Shown here one piece after another: positions 18,268 to 28,205 of a stretch of DNA of 64,000 bases. Under the pieces are notes generated by a model. It was not told the DNA's origin. It was given only the letters and a program-made list of their open reading frames with translations, and did no database searches. Every line of letters begins with the position of its first letter. The first letter of the stretch is position 1. Both the position numbers and the translations under genes were made by a program. Source of the DNA: Carboxydocella thermautotrophica (GTDB lineage: Bacteria; Bacillota; GCA-003054495; Carboxydocellales; Carboxydocellaceae); the NCBI GenBank assembly GCA_003054495.1, contig CP028514.1, positions 1,042,501 to 1,106,500 on the forward strand. The letters are read 5' to 3'.

Positions 18268-18301
18268 CCTCCGCTGCTGTGCGGCAGACGGAGGATCTTT
18301 T
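18268..18301 (+). terminator. Terminator after the radical SAM gene
   Basis: Stem CCTCCG/CGGAGG with inner CTGC/GCAG pairing and a one-base bulge, then ATCTTTT. The next 150 bases up to the methyltransferase start hold no feature I can support. Confidence 0.75.
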
Positions 18302-18451
18302 CATTCTGTATCGAATTGGTCCTTATATCGGTTTTTAAGAGGATGACCATATTCTTTTTCGGATTGGACTTTCTGGGAAGCTTGTTTAGAGAAAGCATTA
18401 ATTACGTCAGCTACGACAAGCAATATAGAATAGAGAAGAGGAGGGGTATTT

Positions 18452-20323
18452 TTGACACAGGATGAAAAGCAGTTAACGATGTTTGACATTAAGGAGGCTC
18501 CTGGCCGCCCTATGCTTCATTGGCTAGGGAAACGGCCTTTGCGAGCCGTGAAATATTATGAAGCTTAACTTAAAGAGCAATACGGTGAGCCGATTGAAGA
18601 CGGCTGGGTTAGCCGCCTCTACTGGGGTGACAATCTGCAGGTAATGAGCCATTTAATGAAAGAGTTCAGAGGGAAGATTAAACTCATCTACATAGACCCT
18701 CCCTTCGATTCTAAAGCGGACTATCGGAAGCGCATTAGGTTAAGAGGCAAGCAATTAGAGGGTGACACCTCCGTAATTGAGGAGAAGCAATATACAGATA
18801 TTTGGGCTAATGACCTTTACCTCCAATTCATGTTTGAGAGATTGCAGTTGATGCGGGAATTGCTATCGGAAGAAGGCTTTATTTTTATTCATTTGAATGA
18901 TGAACGAGTACATTATATAAAAATTATACTTGATGAAATATATGGTAATTCCAACTACCGGAATCAGTTAATCGTAAAGCGTATTAAGAAAAGTTATGTT
19001 GAAGAATCTGGAATATTTTCTTTTAACGAGGGCTGTGATTATATCTTGCTCTATTCTAAATCCGAAAACCCAAGATTAAGACCCTCCTTGAAGTATGCTC
19101 CGAAGGAAGAGCGGTGGCACGGGTTCGATGCTCCCAATATTCGTCCCAACTTGACCTATGAATTGTTCGGTCAATTGCCTCCGCCGGGCAGGCACTGGTT
19201 GAAATCACAAGAAGAAGCACAGAAAATGATTGAAGCAGGGGATTTACGGCCTAATCCAAATACCGGAAAACCTGAATATCGCATACCAGCTACTGAATAT
19301 ATCGGCAGGGATAACCTATGGGATGATATTACTGCATCCGCTTTTACGACAGGGTATCCAACCGAAAAAAATGAGACGTTGCTTAAGGAAATTTTAAATG
19401 TAGCTTCCAACCCTGGCGACCTTGTAGCCGACTTTTTCTGCGGGTCCGGCACTACCCTGGCTGTAGCCCAGAAGCTGGGCCGCCGCTGGATTGGCAGTGA
19501 CATCAATTTAGGGGCTATTCATACCACAGCACGAAGGGTTTCGCAAATCATCAAAGAACAGCAGGAAAAGATGCGGCAACAAACCCTACTGGACGAAGGG
19601 AAAAAGTTTTACCCTGCCTTTGCCGTTTATAACGTTAACCACTATGACATTTTCAAGAATGCCCTGGAGGCCAAAGAGATAGTAATGAAACTTTACGGGG
19701 TAGAACCGGTAAAGCGCTCTTTCTTTGATGGTATCCTGAACGGCAAATGGGTTAAGGTGGTAGAACTAAACCGGGTCTGCTCCAAGGAGGATGTGCAGGC
19801 AGTTTTTGATGAGATACTCTCCAAAGGCGAAAATGAAATAGAAGCTAACTACAGGCGGGGCGTGCTCATTCTATGCAGCGGCCACGAGTACGACGTGTTG
19901 GATTATGCCAAACGCTTAAATGTGGTCAACATTCCCTTTGAAATACGCGACATCCTTACGGACCGCAAGGATATTATCTTCAAACGTCCCCCTGAAGCGG
20001 ACATCGCTTTAAGGCTGGAGGGAGGCAAAGCAGTGGTAGAGATACGACAGTTCTACTCCCCCATGCTCCTGCAGAAACTGCAACTGGAGGATGATCCTGA
20101 AGAAATCGAGGACTGGCGGCAATTAGTAGAAGCAGTCCTCATTGACCCAAACTATGATGGTGAGGTGTTTAAGCCCGCTATTCAAGATATTCCCGGCAAG
20201 AAGGATATGGTATCTGGGGTCTACGAACTCCCTCTCACTGGACCCGGGCAGAAAATTGCCGTTAAGATTGTGGATGTGCTGTCGGAGGATTTTTTTGAGG
20301 TCCTGGAGGCGGAAGTAAAATGA
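18452..20323 (+). pseudogene. mod: Type III-like DNA methyltransferase (Mod), interrupted by an in-frame stop
   Basis: One reading frame from TTG 18452 (GGAGGGG upstream) to 20323, broken by TAA at 18566-18568. Before the stop: DEKQLTMFDIKEAPGRPM; after it, still in frame: LKEQYGEPIEDGW, then SRLYWGDNLQVMSHL, a conserved lead-in of this family. Downstream motifs are intact: LIYIDPPF (beta-class order, motif IV first) and DFFCGSGTTLAVA (motif I). Re-initiation at ATG 18644 would give 559 residues that keep both catalytic motifs but lose the LYWGDN segment. It would methylate adenine in the locus's target. Possible outcomes are loss of function, re-initiation or stop readthrough; a sequencing error is also possible. 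Confidence 0.8.
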
Positions 20324-21528
20324 TGCCACTGGAACAGGTGTTAGAACTGGTTGGCGACCTAGATGATGCTCCAGGCGAGAAAACGCCAAGGGAACGATTC
20401 CGCCGATTCTTGTCCCAAAATTTGACCAGCGTTGGCGCTGTGCGCGATTACGTGGAAGAGTGTCTGCGCAGGCCCGGGGAGCAGTACAACCGGGCCTTAC
20501 AAGACCTAGTGAACCACTTAGGCCGCCTTTTGGGTTTTGACGTAACCTTTGGTAGATATAAAGGCGTCCAGGGGGAAATCGGGTTTGACGGCGTGTGGAA
20601 GTCCCCTTCCGGTCTTTATATCGTCGTAGAAGTGAAAACAACTGATGTTTATGCCATAAAAACGGCTACTCTCCTCGGTTACATAGACCGGCTTATATCC
20701 GAACAAAAGATACCCGACTGGGACCATGCTCTGGGTCTTTATGTAGTAGGGCGCAGTGATGCTGAACTGAAGCAACTGGAAAACTCCATTATTGCTGAAA
20801 AGCGTATCCACCAATTACGGGTTGTTACCGCTGATAAACTGCTTACCCTGGCTGAACTTTTAGCCGATTACGAAATGGAACACGAGGCTGTTTTAACTAT
20901 GCTCCGGCCAACGGGTCCTGTAGTTGATTCTCTGGTTGAACTGATTGCCGGTCTGGTAGCGAAAGAAATCCGCACTGCCGGCGAAGGCATACAACAGCCG
21001 CAGGAAGAAACTACTAATGAGCCTTCATCGGAGCCAGAAGGTACTGATGTTCAGTATTACCTCGCTCCGGTAGCGTCTGATGACACTCAAACCGCAGAAG
21101 AACGTATAAAAAAACTCCTAGGTGCAGGAATTTACGCCGTCAGCGAAAATTCTCTTGGCCGGAAAGTTAAGCCGGGCGACTGGATTTGTTTTTATGCCAC
21201 CGCGACGGGCGTGGTAGCCCACGCCAGGGTAAAATCATCCCCTGTGCAGAAACATCACCCGCTGGTAAAGCATCCCGAAAAGTATTCTTACGTCTTCGAG
21301 GTGGATTCCGTCAGTATCTATACCGAAAATCCCGTTGTTTTGCGTGCTGAATTAAGGGAGAAGCTGGATGCTTTCAGGGGCGTGACTCTTCTAAAAGATG
21401 GGCATGGTTTGTCCAAGGCACGGGACGGGTCACTAAGCACGATTTTATGCTGCTTACCCGGCAAGCAAAGGTTGAGGTGGTATGATGAGCACAATTTCTT
21501 TTTTAGACCAACTGTGGCAGACTTTTGA
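20320..21528 (+). CDS. Nuclease-like plus EVE/PUA-like two-domain protein of the restriction locus
   Basis: A 402-residue protein between mod and res genes. Residues about 55-190 look like a PD-(D/E)XK nuclease fold: EIGFDGVWKS with D90, then YIVVEVKTT with E104 and K106. A Pro/Glu/Thr-rich linker (about 225-245) leads to a C-terminal part (VQYYLAPVAS, KVKPGDWICFYATATGVVAHARV, residues 250-390) like EVE/PUA-type domains, which read modified bases in nucleic acids. It overlaps mod by 4 bp and res by 47 bp. The domain calls are by eye; the exact family is unknown. A role in recognition or cleavage of modified DNA is an inference. Confidence 0.65.
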   Translation: MMPLEQVLELVGDLDDAPGEKTPRERFRRFLSQNLTSVGAVRDYVEECLRRPGEQYNRALQDLVNHLGRLLGFDVTFGRYKGVQGEIGFDGVWKSPSGLYIVVEVKTTDVYAIKTATLLGYIDRLISEQKIPDWDHALGLYVVGRSDAELKQLENSIIAEKRIHQLRVVTADKLLTLAELLADYEMEHEAVLTMLRPTGPVVDSLVELIAGLVAKEIRTAGEGIQQPQEETTNEPSSEPEGTDVQYYLAPVASDDTQTAEERIKKLLGAGIYAVSENSLGRKVKPGDWICFYATATGVVAHARVKSSPVQKHHPLVKHPEKYSYVFEVDSVSIYTENPVVLRAELREKLDAFRGVTLLKDGHGLSKARDGSLSTILCCLPGKQRLRWYDEHNFFFRPTVADF

Positions 21529-24019
21529 ACAGTGCCGGGGCTATTCCAGTGATGAATTTGCTGGGAAACGCTTGCGGCAGGAAGAGAACGAGCGCTTTTA
21601 CGAGGGAGACTTTTTTAAAAAGGTCTTCCCCGAGACCCAGAACATCTTGCGCCACATCCGGGAGGTTGGCTTTTTACGCCCACCGCAGGTGGACGCTTTT
21701 GAGCTTTACGTCTACCTTAAAGAAATCCAAGGCAACCCTACCATCAAAGAATTATACCGCCGGCTTTTGTTACCGGAAGGCACACAGTTGGATGTATTAG
21801 CGCTAACAGCGGAGCAACTGGAAGAAATTAAGCAAAAGAAAGCCCTCCTGGAGGCTCTGGATAGCGAATTGCAGGGGCTTGCCTACCCCAACTGGCTTTT
21901 TGCCCTGGGTATGGGAACTGGTAAAACCATCCTCATGGCAACCATGATTTTTTATGATTTTATCCTGGCCGAGCATTATCCAGAGGACGGGCGCTTCGCC
22001 AAGAATGCCCTGGTCTTTGCTCCTGACACCACTATCTTTGATTCTCTACGGGAAATCCAGGATTTTGACTATTCCAGGGTAATTCCGCAGGAATATGCTC
22101 TTTTTCTGTCCAGCAATCTAAAGTTTCATTACCTTTCCGATGTCCAGACCGAGCTTTCCGTACTGTCCAGTTCGGCGTACAACATTATTGTCTCGAACGG
22201 GCAAAAGATTATCCTCAAGAAGCAGGGAAACAACAGCAACGGACAGCAGACCCTCTTCCCGGTGGTTAAAGATATAGAGGGTGAATGGAAAGTCAACGAC
22301 CGCTTGCGGAAACTAGAACAGCTGGACAACCTGGCTGTATTTGTGGATGAGGCCCACCATGCTTTCGGGACATCAATTACCAACGACCTGAAGCGTGTGC
22401 GGGAGACAATCAACCGGCTTGACCGCAAGTCTCCTCTGGCTGGGTGTATCAATCTCACCGGTACCCCATATGTGGATGGTAAGATGCTCCCTGAAGTGGT
22501 TTTCTTTTATTCCGTCAAACAGGCCATTGATGACGGGCACTTGAAGCAGGTCAAATTCATTGACTACGCCAATACCAAGACGGAAGAGTTTATCAGGGAC
22601 GTGGTAGACCGGTTCTGGCGTCAATACGGGGAAGAGCGGCGTGAAGGGATGCTACCTAAAATCGCTTTCTACTGCACTACTATTTCCGAACTGGAGGATG
22701 AGTTCAGGCCCCTGTTAGAAAAAGTCCTGGCAGAACAAAGCATTCCCCTGACTAAAATCCTGGTCAACCACAGTGACGTTGAGTACGAGAATATCCGCCG
22801 TTTCCGGCTCCTGGATACTCCAGAATCCGAAGACCAGTTTATTCTTCTGGTGGGTAAGGGTACGGAAGGATGGAACTGCCGCAGCCTGTTTGCTACTGCC
22901 ATGTATCGCAGGCCCCGCAGCAAGGTATTCCTTCTCCAGTCATCCTTACGATGCCTCCGGGCCATTGGAGACATGCCCCAGACGGCAACCATTTTCCTCT
23001 CTACTGAGAACCGGGCCATACTGGAGAATGAAATTCAGAAGAACCTGGGCACCACCATGTCCGAACTTGAAGGGCGCAAGAACAAGCGCAAGGTTACCAT
23101 TCAAAAGCGTAAAGACGTCAAAATAAAACTGGCTAAGCAGCGTGTAAAAGTTCTGCGCCAGGATCAGGAGGAGACCGGCCAAATTAAGCTGGCCCTGGAT
23201 GAATATTACACCAATCATAAGAACGAATTCGTGGCTTTCGTAACGGAACGAGAGATGGCAACAAATGGTAAAAAGATAAAACTCGCCGTCAAGGACAGCC
23301 AGACTCTACAACGCCGCCAAAAGGACTATACCCTCTACACCCTGGTGGAAGAGATAAGCAGGTACACTCATTTACCCTGCCTCAAGGTGGAAAAAATTTT
23401 ACGGAACAGCGATATGGGTATTGATGGTTGTCTTGCCTGGGTAAACTGCGAAAACCGCCTCATAGAGGTTATTGTCTACCGTATCTTAGATGCAGTTTTC
23501 CGGTATGAGGTAGTTAATGAGGTGGAATGGGAAGAAGTTGAGCTTGCTAAGAATTTCCCCGTAAATTGGGTAGTGGAAGAAGACAAGAGAGCTTTGGAAA
23601 TGTATGACGGGAGGTACCCAAATAGTTTCCATATTGAGCCCTACATATTTGATAACGAGTCAGAGAAACGGCTTTTTGAATATTTCGTGGAGCATAAGGA
23701 TATAGAGGAAATTTACTATACTGGCGGCATTACTGACGTCGGACATAATGAGTTTTACGTGGAATATTACGATGAGCTGGAAGAACGCTGGAGGCGCTAT
23801 TATCCAGACTTTATACTTAAACTCAAAAATAATGGGTGGGCAGTGGTTGAAGTGAAGCAGGCAGACCAAACGGCGCACCCTAATGTGATAGCAAAAGAGC
23901 AAGCCGCCCGCGAACTCTTTGAAAAGCTGAATTCGTTTCACTACATTATCAAGCGGGACGATGAGATACGCCGGGGCATGTTCCAGGACATTTTTCTCGT
24001 GGAGTTTGAAAGGAAGTAA
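21482..24019 (+). CDS. res: Type III-like restriction subunit (Res), helicase-nuclease
   Basis: An 845-residue superfamily 2 helicase with nuclease. Walker A is GMGTGKT (143-149), motif II is DEAH (289-292, in VFVDEAHHAFG), and motif III-like LTGTPYVDG follows. The helicase C-terminal part has LLVGKGTEGWN and LLQSSLRCLRAIG. The end carries a PD-(D/E)XK site: YPDF with D776, then VVEVKQ with E790 and K792. It would translocate along DNA and cut when paired with Mod. It begins at ATG 21482 or 21485 inside the previous gene. No internal stop, so the nuclease side appears intact although mod is damaged. Confidence 0.88.
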   Translation: MMSTISFLDQLWQTFEQCRGYSSDEFAGKRLRQEENERFYEGDFFKKVFPETQNILRHIREVGFLRPPQVDAFELYVYLKEIQGNPTIKELYRRLLLPEGTQLDVLALTAEQLEEIKQKKALLEALDSELQGLAYPNWLFALGMGTGKTILMATMIFYDFILAEHYPEDGRFAKNALVFAPDTTIFDSLREIQDFDYSRVIPQEYALFLSSNLKFHYLSDVQTELSVLSSSAYNIIVSNGQKIILKKQGNNSNGQQTLFPVVKDIEGEWKVNDRLRKLEQLDNLAVFVDEAHHAFGTSITNDLKRVRETINRLDRKSPLAGCINLTGTPYVDGKMLPEVVFFYSVKQAIDDGHLKQVKFIDYANTKTEEFIRDVVDRFWRQYGEERREGMLPKIAFYCTTISELEDEFRPLLEKVLAEQSIPLTKILVNHSDVEYENIRRFRLLDTPESEDQFILLVGKGTEGWNCRSLFATAMYRRPRSKVFLLQSSLRCLRAIGDMPQTATIFLSTENRAILENEIQKNLGTTMSELEGRKNKRKVTIQKRKDVKIKLAKQRVKVLRQDQEETGQIKLALDEYYTNHKNEFVAFVTEREMATNGKKIKLAVKDSQTLQRRQKDYTLYTLVEEISRYTHLPCLKVEKILRNSDMGIDGCLAWVNCENRLIEVIVYRILDAVFRYEVVNEVEWEEVELAKNFPVNWVVEEDKRALEMYDGRYPNSFHIEPYIFDNESEKRLFEYFVEHKDIEEIYYTGGITDVGHNEFYVEYYDELEERWRRYYPDFILKLKNNGWAVVEVKQADQTAHPNVIAKEQAARELFEKLNSFHYIIKRDDEIRRGMFQDIFLVEFERK

Positions 24020-24050
24020 ACTAAACTGAATCCCGGAAAAGGGCACAAAA

Positions 24051-24092
24051 CCCCCTGTGGTAGAATTGTATGCTACTACAGGGGGGTTAATT
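24051..24092 (+). terminator. Terminator after the restriction locus
   Basis: Stem CCCCCTGT/ACAGGGGG with inner GGTAG/CTAC pairing, then GTTAATTT. Confidence 0.75.
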
Positions 24093-24123
24093 TAGGGCCG
24101 GGAAAAGGGGGAGTAATAGTAAA

Positions 24124-24390
24124 CTAGAGCCAGTAACAGATTTGGTACGGCAAACCAGAAGAGAAAAGTAAATATTTTTTTCTCCGCAAAAAATCTTCTG
24201 GATTTTCTGATGAGTAATTTGCTCGAATACGGTCGCCTCCAACCAGTATACCGGAAAAAATTGCTGCCAGACCTATAGAGACTAACCCTGTTATTCCGAT
24301 GATCTTAATACCAGAGGCTAATTGTTTTTGTATTGACGAAATTAGCAGCACAGAGACAAGAAAAATGGTACCTGATAATACCGAGAGCAT
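24124..24390 (-). CDS. DUF5316-like small membrane protein
   Basis: An 88-residue protein with two membrane helices (about 5-20 and 28-50) followed by GDRIRANYSSENPEDFLRRK and a third hydrophobic stretch at the end. The GDRxRANyxxE segment is what I associate with DUF5316 proteins of spore-forming Firmicutes. Function unknown. The minus-strand start has CAGGAGGTTGG upstream. Confidence 0.6.
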   Translation of the reverse strand: MLSVLSGTIFLVSVLLISSIQKQLASGIKIIGITGLVSIGLAAIFSGILVGGDRIRANYSSENPEDFLRRKKYLLFSSGLPYQICYWL

Positions 24391-24465
24391 TTTACCAACC
24401 TCCTGGTGTGTAAAATATTTAGAGACTTTATTTTATGTATAGGATACTACCTATTAATAATAACC

Positions 24466-24493
24466 AGCCCCTGGCCCAATAAAGCCAGGGGCT
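24466..24493 (-). terminator. Terminator of gap
   Basis: Perfect 10-bp stem AGCCCCTGGC/GCCAGGGGCT, 8-nt loop, just past the gap stop codon; the following minus-strand bases (GGTTATTATTAAT) give only a modest T-tract. Confidence 0.75.
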
Positions 24494-24516
24494 GAATGAT
24501 TAGCGGTCTAACTTTT

Positions 24517-25527
24517 TTATTCCAGTCTTTCCCCGACATAACGGGCCAGATCTACTACCCGGCAGGAATAACCCCACTCATTGTCATACCAGGCCAGGAC
24601 CTTGGCCTGATGCTTGCTAATGGCCATGGTAGAAAGGCCATCGACAATCGAGGAAGCGGAGTGGCCGATGAAATCAGAGGACACCAGGGGTTCCTCGGTA
24701 TAGGCCAGAATGCCTTTCAGCGCACCATTGGCCGCTTCCTTCAGGGCGGCATTGATGGTTTCCACTGAAACTTCTTGTTCAAAATCTGCGACCAGGTCTA
24801 CCACTGAAACATTGGGGGTAGGTACCCGCAGGGCCAGGCCGTTCAATTTGCCATTCAGCTCCGGCAACACCTTGCCTACGGCTTTGGCAGCGCCGGTAGT
24901 GGTGGGAATGATGGACTGGGCACAGGCCCGGGCCCGCCGTAAATCCTTATGGGGATTATCCAGGTTTTTCTGGTCATTGGTATAGGCATGAACGGTAGTC
25001 ATCATACCGCTGATGATGCCGAATTTCTCATGCAGCACCTTGGCCACCGGGGCCAGGCAGTTGGTGGTACAGGAAGCATTGGAAATAATATGATGATTGG
25101 CCGGGTCATAGGTCTGTTCGTTTACGCCCATTACGATGGTCACATCTTCGTTTTTGCCTGGAGCTGTGATAATTACTTTTTTGGCACCGGAAGCCAGGTG
25201 TAGACTGGCCCCGTCCCGGTCTTTAAATTTGCCGGTGGCCTCGATGACGATATCTATTCCCAGGTCACCCCAGGGCAAATTGCGGGGATCCCGGTCGGAT
25301 AGACAACGAACTTTCTGGCCATTAACATAGATTTCCTGCTCTCCGGCAGCAACATCTGCACTATAAACCCGATGGATTGTATCATATTTTAACAAGTGGG
25401 CCAGTATGGATGGAGCGTAGGATGCATTGATGGCCACTACCTCAAAAACAGGATCCAGGGCCGCTGCCCGCATGACCAGACGGCCAATGCGACCAAAACC
25501 ATTGATACCGATTCTAATTTTCTTCAT
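24517..25527 (-). CDS. gap: Glyceraldehyde-3-phosphate dehydrogenase
   Basis: A 336-residue enzyme with the NAD-binding start IRIGINGFGRIGR, the catalytic SNASCTTNCLAPV (active Cys near 153), and the ends SDFIGHSASSIVDG and WYDNEWGYSCRVVDL. It catalyses glyceraldehyde 3-phosphate to 1,3-bisphosphoglycerate in glycolysis or the reverse in gluconeogenesis. It is monocistronic here, divergent from the fatty-acid operon, with about 250 bp between. The start ATG 25527 has GGTGAG directly before it and GGGGAGG further up. Cofactor preference cannot be settled by eye. Confidence 0.97.
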   Translation of the reverse strand: MKKIRIGINGFGRIGRLVMRAAALDPVFEVVAINASYAPSILAHLLKYDTIHRVYSADVAAGEQEIYVNGQKVRCLSDRDPRNLPWGDLGIDIVIEATGKFKDRDGASLHLASGAKKVIITAPGKNEDVTIVMGVNEQTYDPANHHIISNASCTTNCLAPVAKVLHEKFGIISGMMTTVHAYTNDQKNLDNPHKDLRRARACAQSIIPTTTGAAKAVGKVLPELNGKLNGLALRVPTPNVSVVDLVADFEQEVSVETINAALKEAANGALKGILAYTEEPLVSSDFIGHSASSIVDGLSTMAISKHQAKVLAWYDNEWGYSCRVVDLARYVGERLE

Positions 25528-25696
25528 CTCACCATAAACCTCCCCTTATTGTTAAGCCACATAACACTATTCGCCGAAAACAGAGAAAATCCTGCATACA
25601 AAATATATTTTTTCGCTAAATAAGTATGACACATTTGCTGCAATTGTGTCTATATATTGCTGCCAAATTTTTTGCTTGAATTTTGCAAAAATTATC

Positions 25697-25750
25697 TTGA
25701 CACAGGTAAGGATTGACAGCTAAAATTAAATCAGAATGAATACTCATTCA
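25697..25750 (+). promoter_or_regulatory. Promoter and FadR-type operator of the beta-oxidation operon
   Basis: TTGACA (25697-25702) and TAAAAT (25721-25726) are 18 bp apart. Right downstream, GAATGA-atac-TCATTC (25734-25749) extends to 17 of 18 matches with the Bacillus FadR consensus TGAATGANTANTCATTCA. The site covers the expected transcription start, so binding would repress fadN-fadA-fadE until long-chain acyl-CoA appears. A second TTGACA at 25713 has no good -10. The fadR gene is not in the window. Confidence 0.75.
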
Positions 25751-25781
25751 GTAAGATGTGGGTAAAAGGGAGGTAGAGGGA

Positions 25782-28193
25782 ATGAAAAGGGAAATCCGCA
25801 CAGCTGCGGTCCTTGGTGCCGGGGTGATGGGTGCTACCATTGCTGGCCATCTGGCCAATGTGGGCATTCCGGTTCTGTTGCTGGACATTGTGCCCAGGGA
25901 ACTGACTCCGGAAGAACAGGCCAAGGGGTTGACGATGGAAAGCCCGCAGGTCCGCAATCGATTTGCAGCCAGGGGCAAAGAACTTTTACTCAAGAGCAAA
26001 CCGGCTCCCCTGTTTGTGCCGGAAGTAGCTCAACGTATTGAAATCGGGAACTTTGAGGATGATTTGCCGAAAATCAAGGATGCTGACTGGATTATCGAAG
26101 TGGTAGTGGAAAACCTGGCTATCAAGCAACAATTACTGGCCAGAGTAGCTCAGTATCGCAAGCCAGGAGCCATTGTCAGCACCAATACTTCTGGTATTTC
26201 CGTCAATAAAATGGTGGAGGGCCTGGCGCTGGAATTCAGACAGCATTTTCTGGGAACCCATTTCTTTAACCCTCCCCGCTATATGAAGCTGCTGGAAATT
26301 ATCCCGGGAACAGATACCCTGCCGGAAATTGTGGAGTTTTTGTCCTGGTTCGGGGAACGTCGCCTGGGTAAAGGAATAGTTTTGTGCAAAGATACTCCCA
26401 ATTTTATTGCTAATCGCATTGGAGTTTATGGTATGGTATCTACGGCCCAGGCCATGGAAGAACTGGGCCTGACTCCGGAAGAAGTGGATGCTCTCACCGG
26501 ACCGGCTCTGGGGCGACCCAAGAGCGCTTCCTTCCGTACTCTGGATATGGTTGGACTGGACACTTTCCTGCATGTAGCGGCCAATGTACGGGATAATGTC
26601 ACCGAACAATGGGAAAAAGAGGCTTTCCGCATTCCCGAGTTTTTGACCAAAATGGTGGAGAACAAGTGGCTGGGGGATAAAACTGGACAAGGGTTTTATC
26701 AAAAGGTAAAAACTCCGGAAGGCAAGCAGGTCTTGACCCTTGACTGGCAAACCTTGACTTACCGGCCCCAGCAGAAGGTGAAGTTGCCCCAGGTGGAGAT
26801 GGCCAAACAGGCTCCCGGTGGGCTGGCCGGTCAGATGAAGGCTCTGGTTAATGGCAAGGACAAGTACAGTCAAATGGCCTGGCTTGCAGTCAGCCGTCCC
26901 CTGTTGTACGCTGCCCGCAAAGCCCAGGAGATTGCCGACAGCATTCTGGCCATAGATAAAGCCATGGAATGGGGCTTTAACTGGCAAATGGGGCCCTTTG
27001 CCACCTTTGATGCCCTGGGGGTAGAAGCTACTGTGGCCCGTATGGAGGCTGAAGGTCAGGAAGTACCCGCCTGGGTAAAAAACATGCTGGCTAAAGGCTT
27101 CAAGTCCTTCTACAAGAAGGAACAGGGCCAGTTATGGCAGTATGACTGGAACAAAGAGGACTATGTCCTGGTGGAAGATAAACCGGGGTTAATTATCCTG
27201 AAAAACCGGAAAGAGCAACCTGGAGCCGTGATTTACCGTAACTCCGGTGCCAGCCTGGTGGATCTGGGTGATGGCGTCGCTTGTCTGGAATTCCATTCCC
27301 CCAACAATGCCATCGGTGGGGATATCACTGATGCTATTCGCGTTGCGGTGGAAGAAGTGGAGAAAAACTTTGTGGGTTTGGTAGTTGGTAATCAAGGGAA
27401 AAACTTCTGTGTTGGTGCTAACCTGATGTGGATGCTGTTTGAATCCCAGGCAGGGGACTGGGATGAAATCGAGCTGATGGTCCGCACCTTCCAGAACGCC
27501 GTGATGAGCCTGAAATACTGCCGCAGACCGGTCGTGGCGGCGCCCTTCGGCATGACCCTGGGCGGAGGCTATGAGGTCTGTGCCCATACCCATAGGATTC
27601 AGGCAGCAGCTGAGACTTATATGGGTCTGGTGGAGCTGGGTGTAGGCCTGATCCCGGCTGGTGGTGGCTGCAAGGAGCTGTTATTGCGTATGTATGAAGG
27701 TATCCCGGCTGGCACCAGAACTGACCTGCAGCCCTTTGTCAACAAGGCCTTTGAAACCATTGCCATGGCCAAAGTTTCCACCAGTGGTCCTGAGGCTAAA
27801 ACTCTGGGCTACCTGCGGGCAAGCGATGGGATTACCTTCAATAGTGATTATCTGATTGCTGAAGCCAGGGAAGCGGTTCTGGCCATGGATCGTACCGGCT
27901 TTATGCCACCAGAGCCCAAACAGATTCCGGTGGTCGGGGAGTCGGGTTATGCCACCATGGCCTTAGGAGCCTATTCTCTGAAGATGGGGGGCTATATCAG
28001 CGAATATGACGAACACCTGGCCAAAAAAGTTGCCTATGTCCTCTCCGGTGGCAAGGTGCCGGCTGGCACTCTGGTAACTGAACAGTATCTGCTGGATCTG
28101 GAACGGGAAGCCTTCCTGAGTCTGGCCGGTGAACCCAAGACCCAGGCCCGCATGCAACACATGCTGGCCACGGGCAAACCCTTGCGGAACTAG
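25782..28193 (+). CDS. fadN: 3-hydroxyacyl-CoA dehydrogenase / enoyl-CoA hydratase
   Basis: An 803-residue two-domain enzyme. The N-terminal dehydrogenase has the NAD motif AVLGAGVMGATIAGHLANVG, the HFFNPPRYMKLLEIIPG segment with the catalytic His, and NFIANRIGVYGM. The C-terminal hydratase/isomerase (crotonase) domain begins near 495 with CLEFHSPNNAIGGDI and has VGNQGKNFCVGAN and FGMTLGGGYEVCAH. The order (dehydrogenase first) is that of FadN in Bacillus, opposite to E. coli FadB. First gene of the operon; GGGAGG before ATG 25782. Confidence 0.95.
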   Translation: MKREIRTAAVLGAGVMGATIAGHLANVGIPVLLLDIVPRELTPEEQAKGLTMESPQVRNRFAARGKELLLKSKPAPLFVPEVAQRIEIGNFEDDLPKIKDADWIIEVVVENLAIKQQLLARVAQYRKPGAIVSTNTSGISVNKMVEGLALEFRQHFLGTHFFNPPRYMKLLEIIPGTDTLPEIVEFLSWFGERRLGKGIVLCKDTPNFIANRIGVYGMVSTAQAMEELGLTPEEVDALTGPALGRPKSASFRTLDMVGLDTFLHVAANVRDNVTEQWEKEAFRIPEFLTKMVENKWLGDKTGQGFYQKVKTPEGKQVLTLDWQTLTYRPQQKVKLPQVEMAKQAPGGLAGQMKALVNGKDKYSQMAWLAVSRPLLYAARKAQEIADSILAIDKAMEWGFNWQMGPFATFDALGVEATVARMEAEGQEVPAWVKNMLAKGFKSFYKKEQGQLWQYDWNKEDYVLVEDKPGLIILKNRKEQPGAVIYRNSGASLVDLGDGVACLEFHSPNNAIGGDITDAIRVAVEEVEKNFVGLVVGNQGKNFCVGANLMWMLFESQAGDWDEIELMVRTFQNAVMSLKYCRRPVVAAPFGMTLGGGYEVCAHTHRIQAAAETYMGLVELGVGLIPAGGGCKELLLRMYEGIPAGTRTDLQPFVNKAFETIAMAKVSTSGPEAKTLGYLRASDGITFNSDYLIAEAREAVLAMDRTGFMPPEPKQIPVVGESGYATMALGAYSLKMGGYISEYDEHLAKKVAYVLSGGKVPAGTLVTEQYLLDLEREAFLSLAGEPKTQARMQHMLATGKPLRN

Positions 28194-28205
28194 GAGGTGG
28201 AAAGA

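Noticed and set aside
18566-18568. TAA in mod as a programmed readthrough or recoded codon
   Set aside because: No stimulatory structure was recognised; a plain nonsense mutation is simpler.
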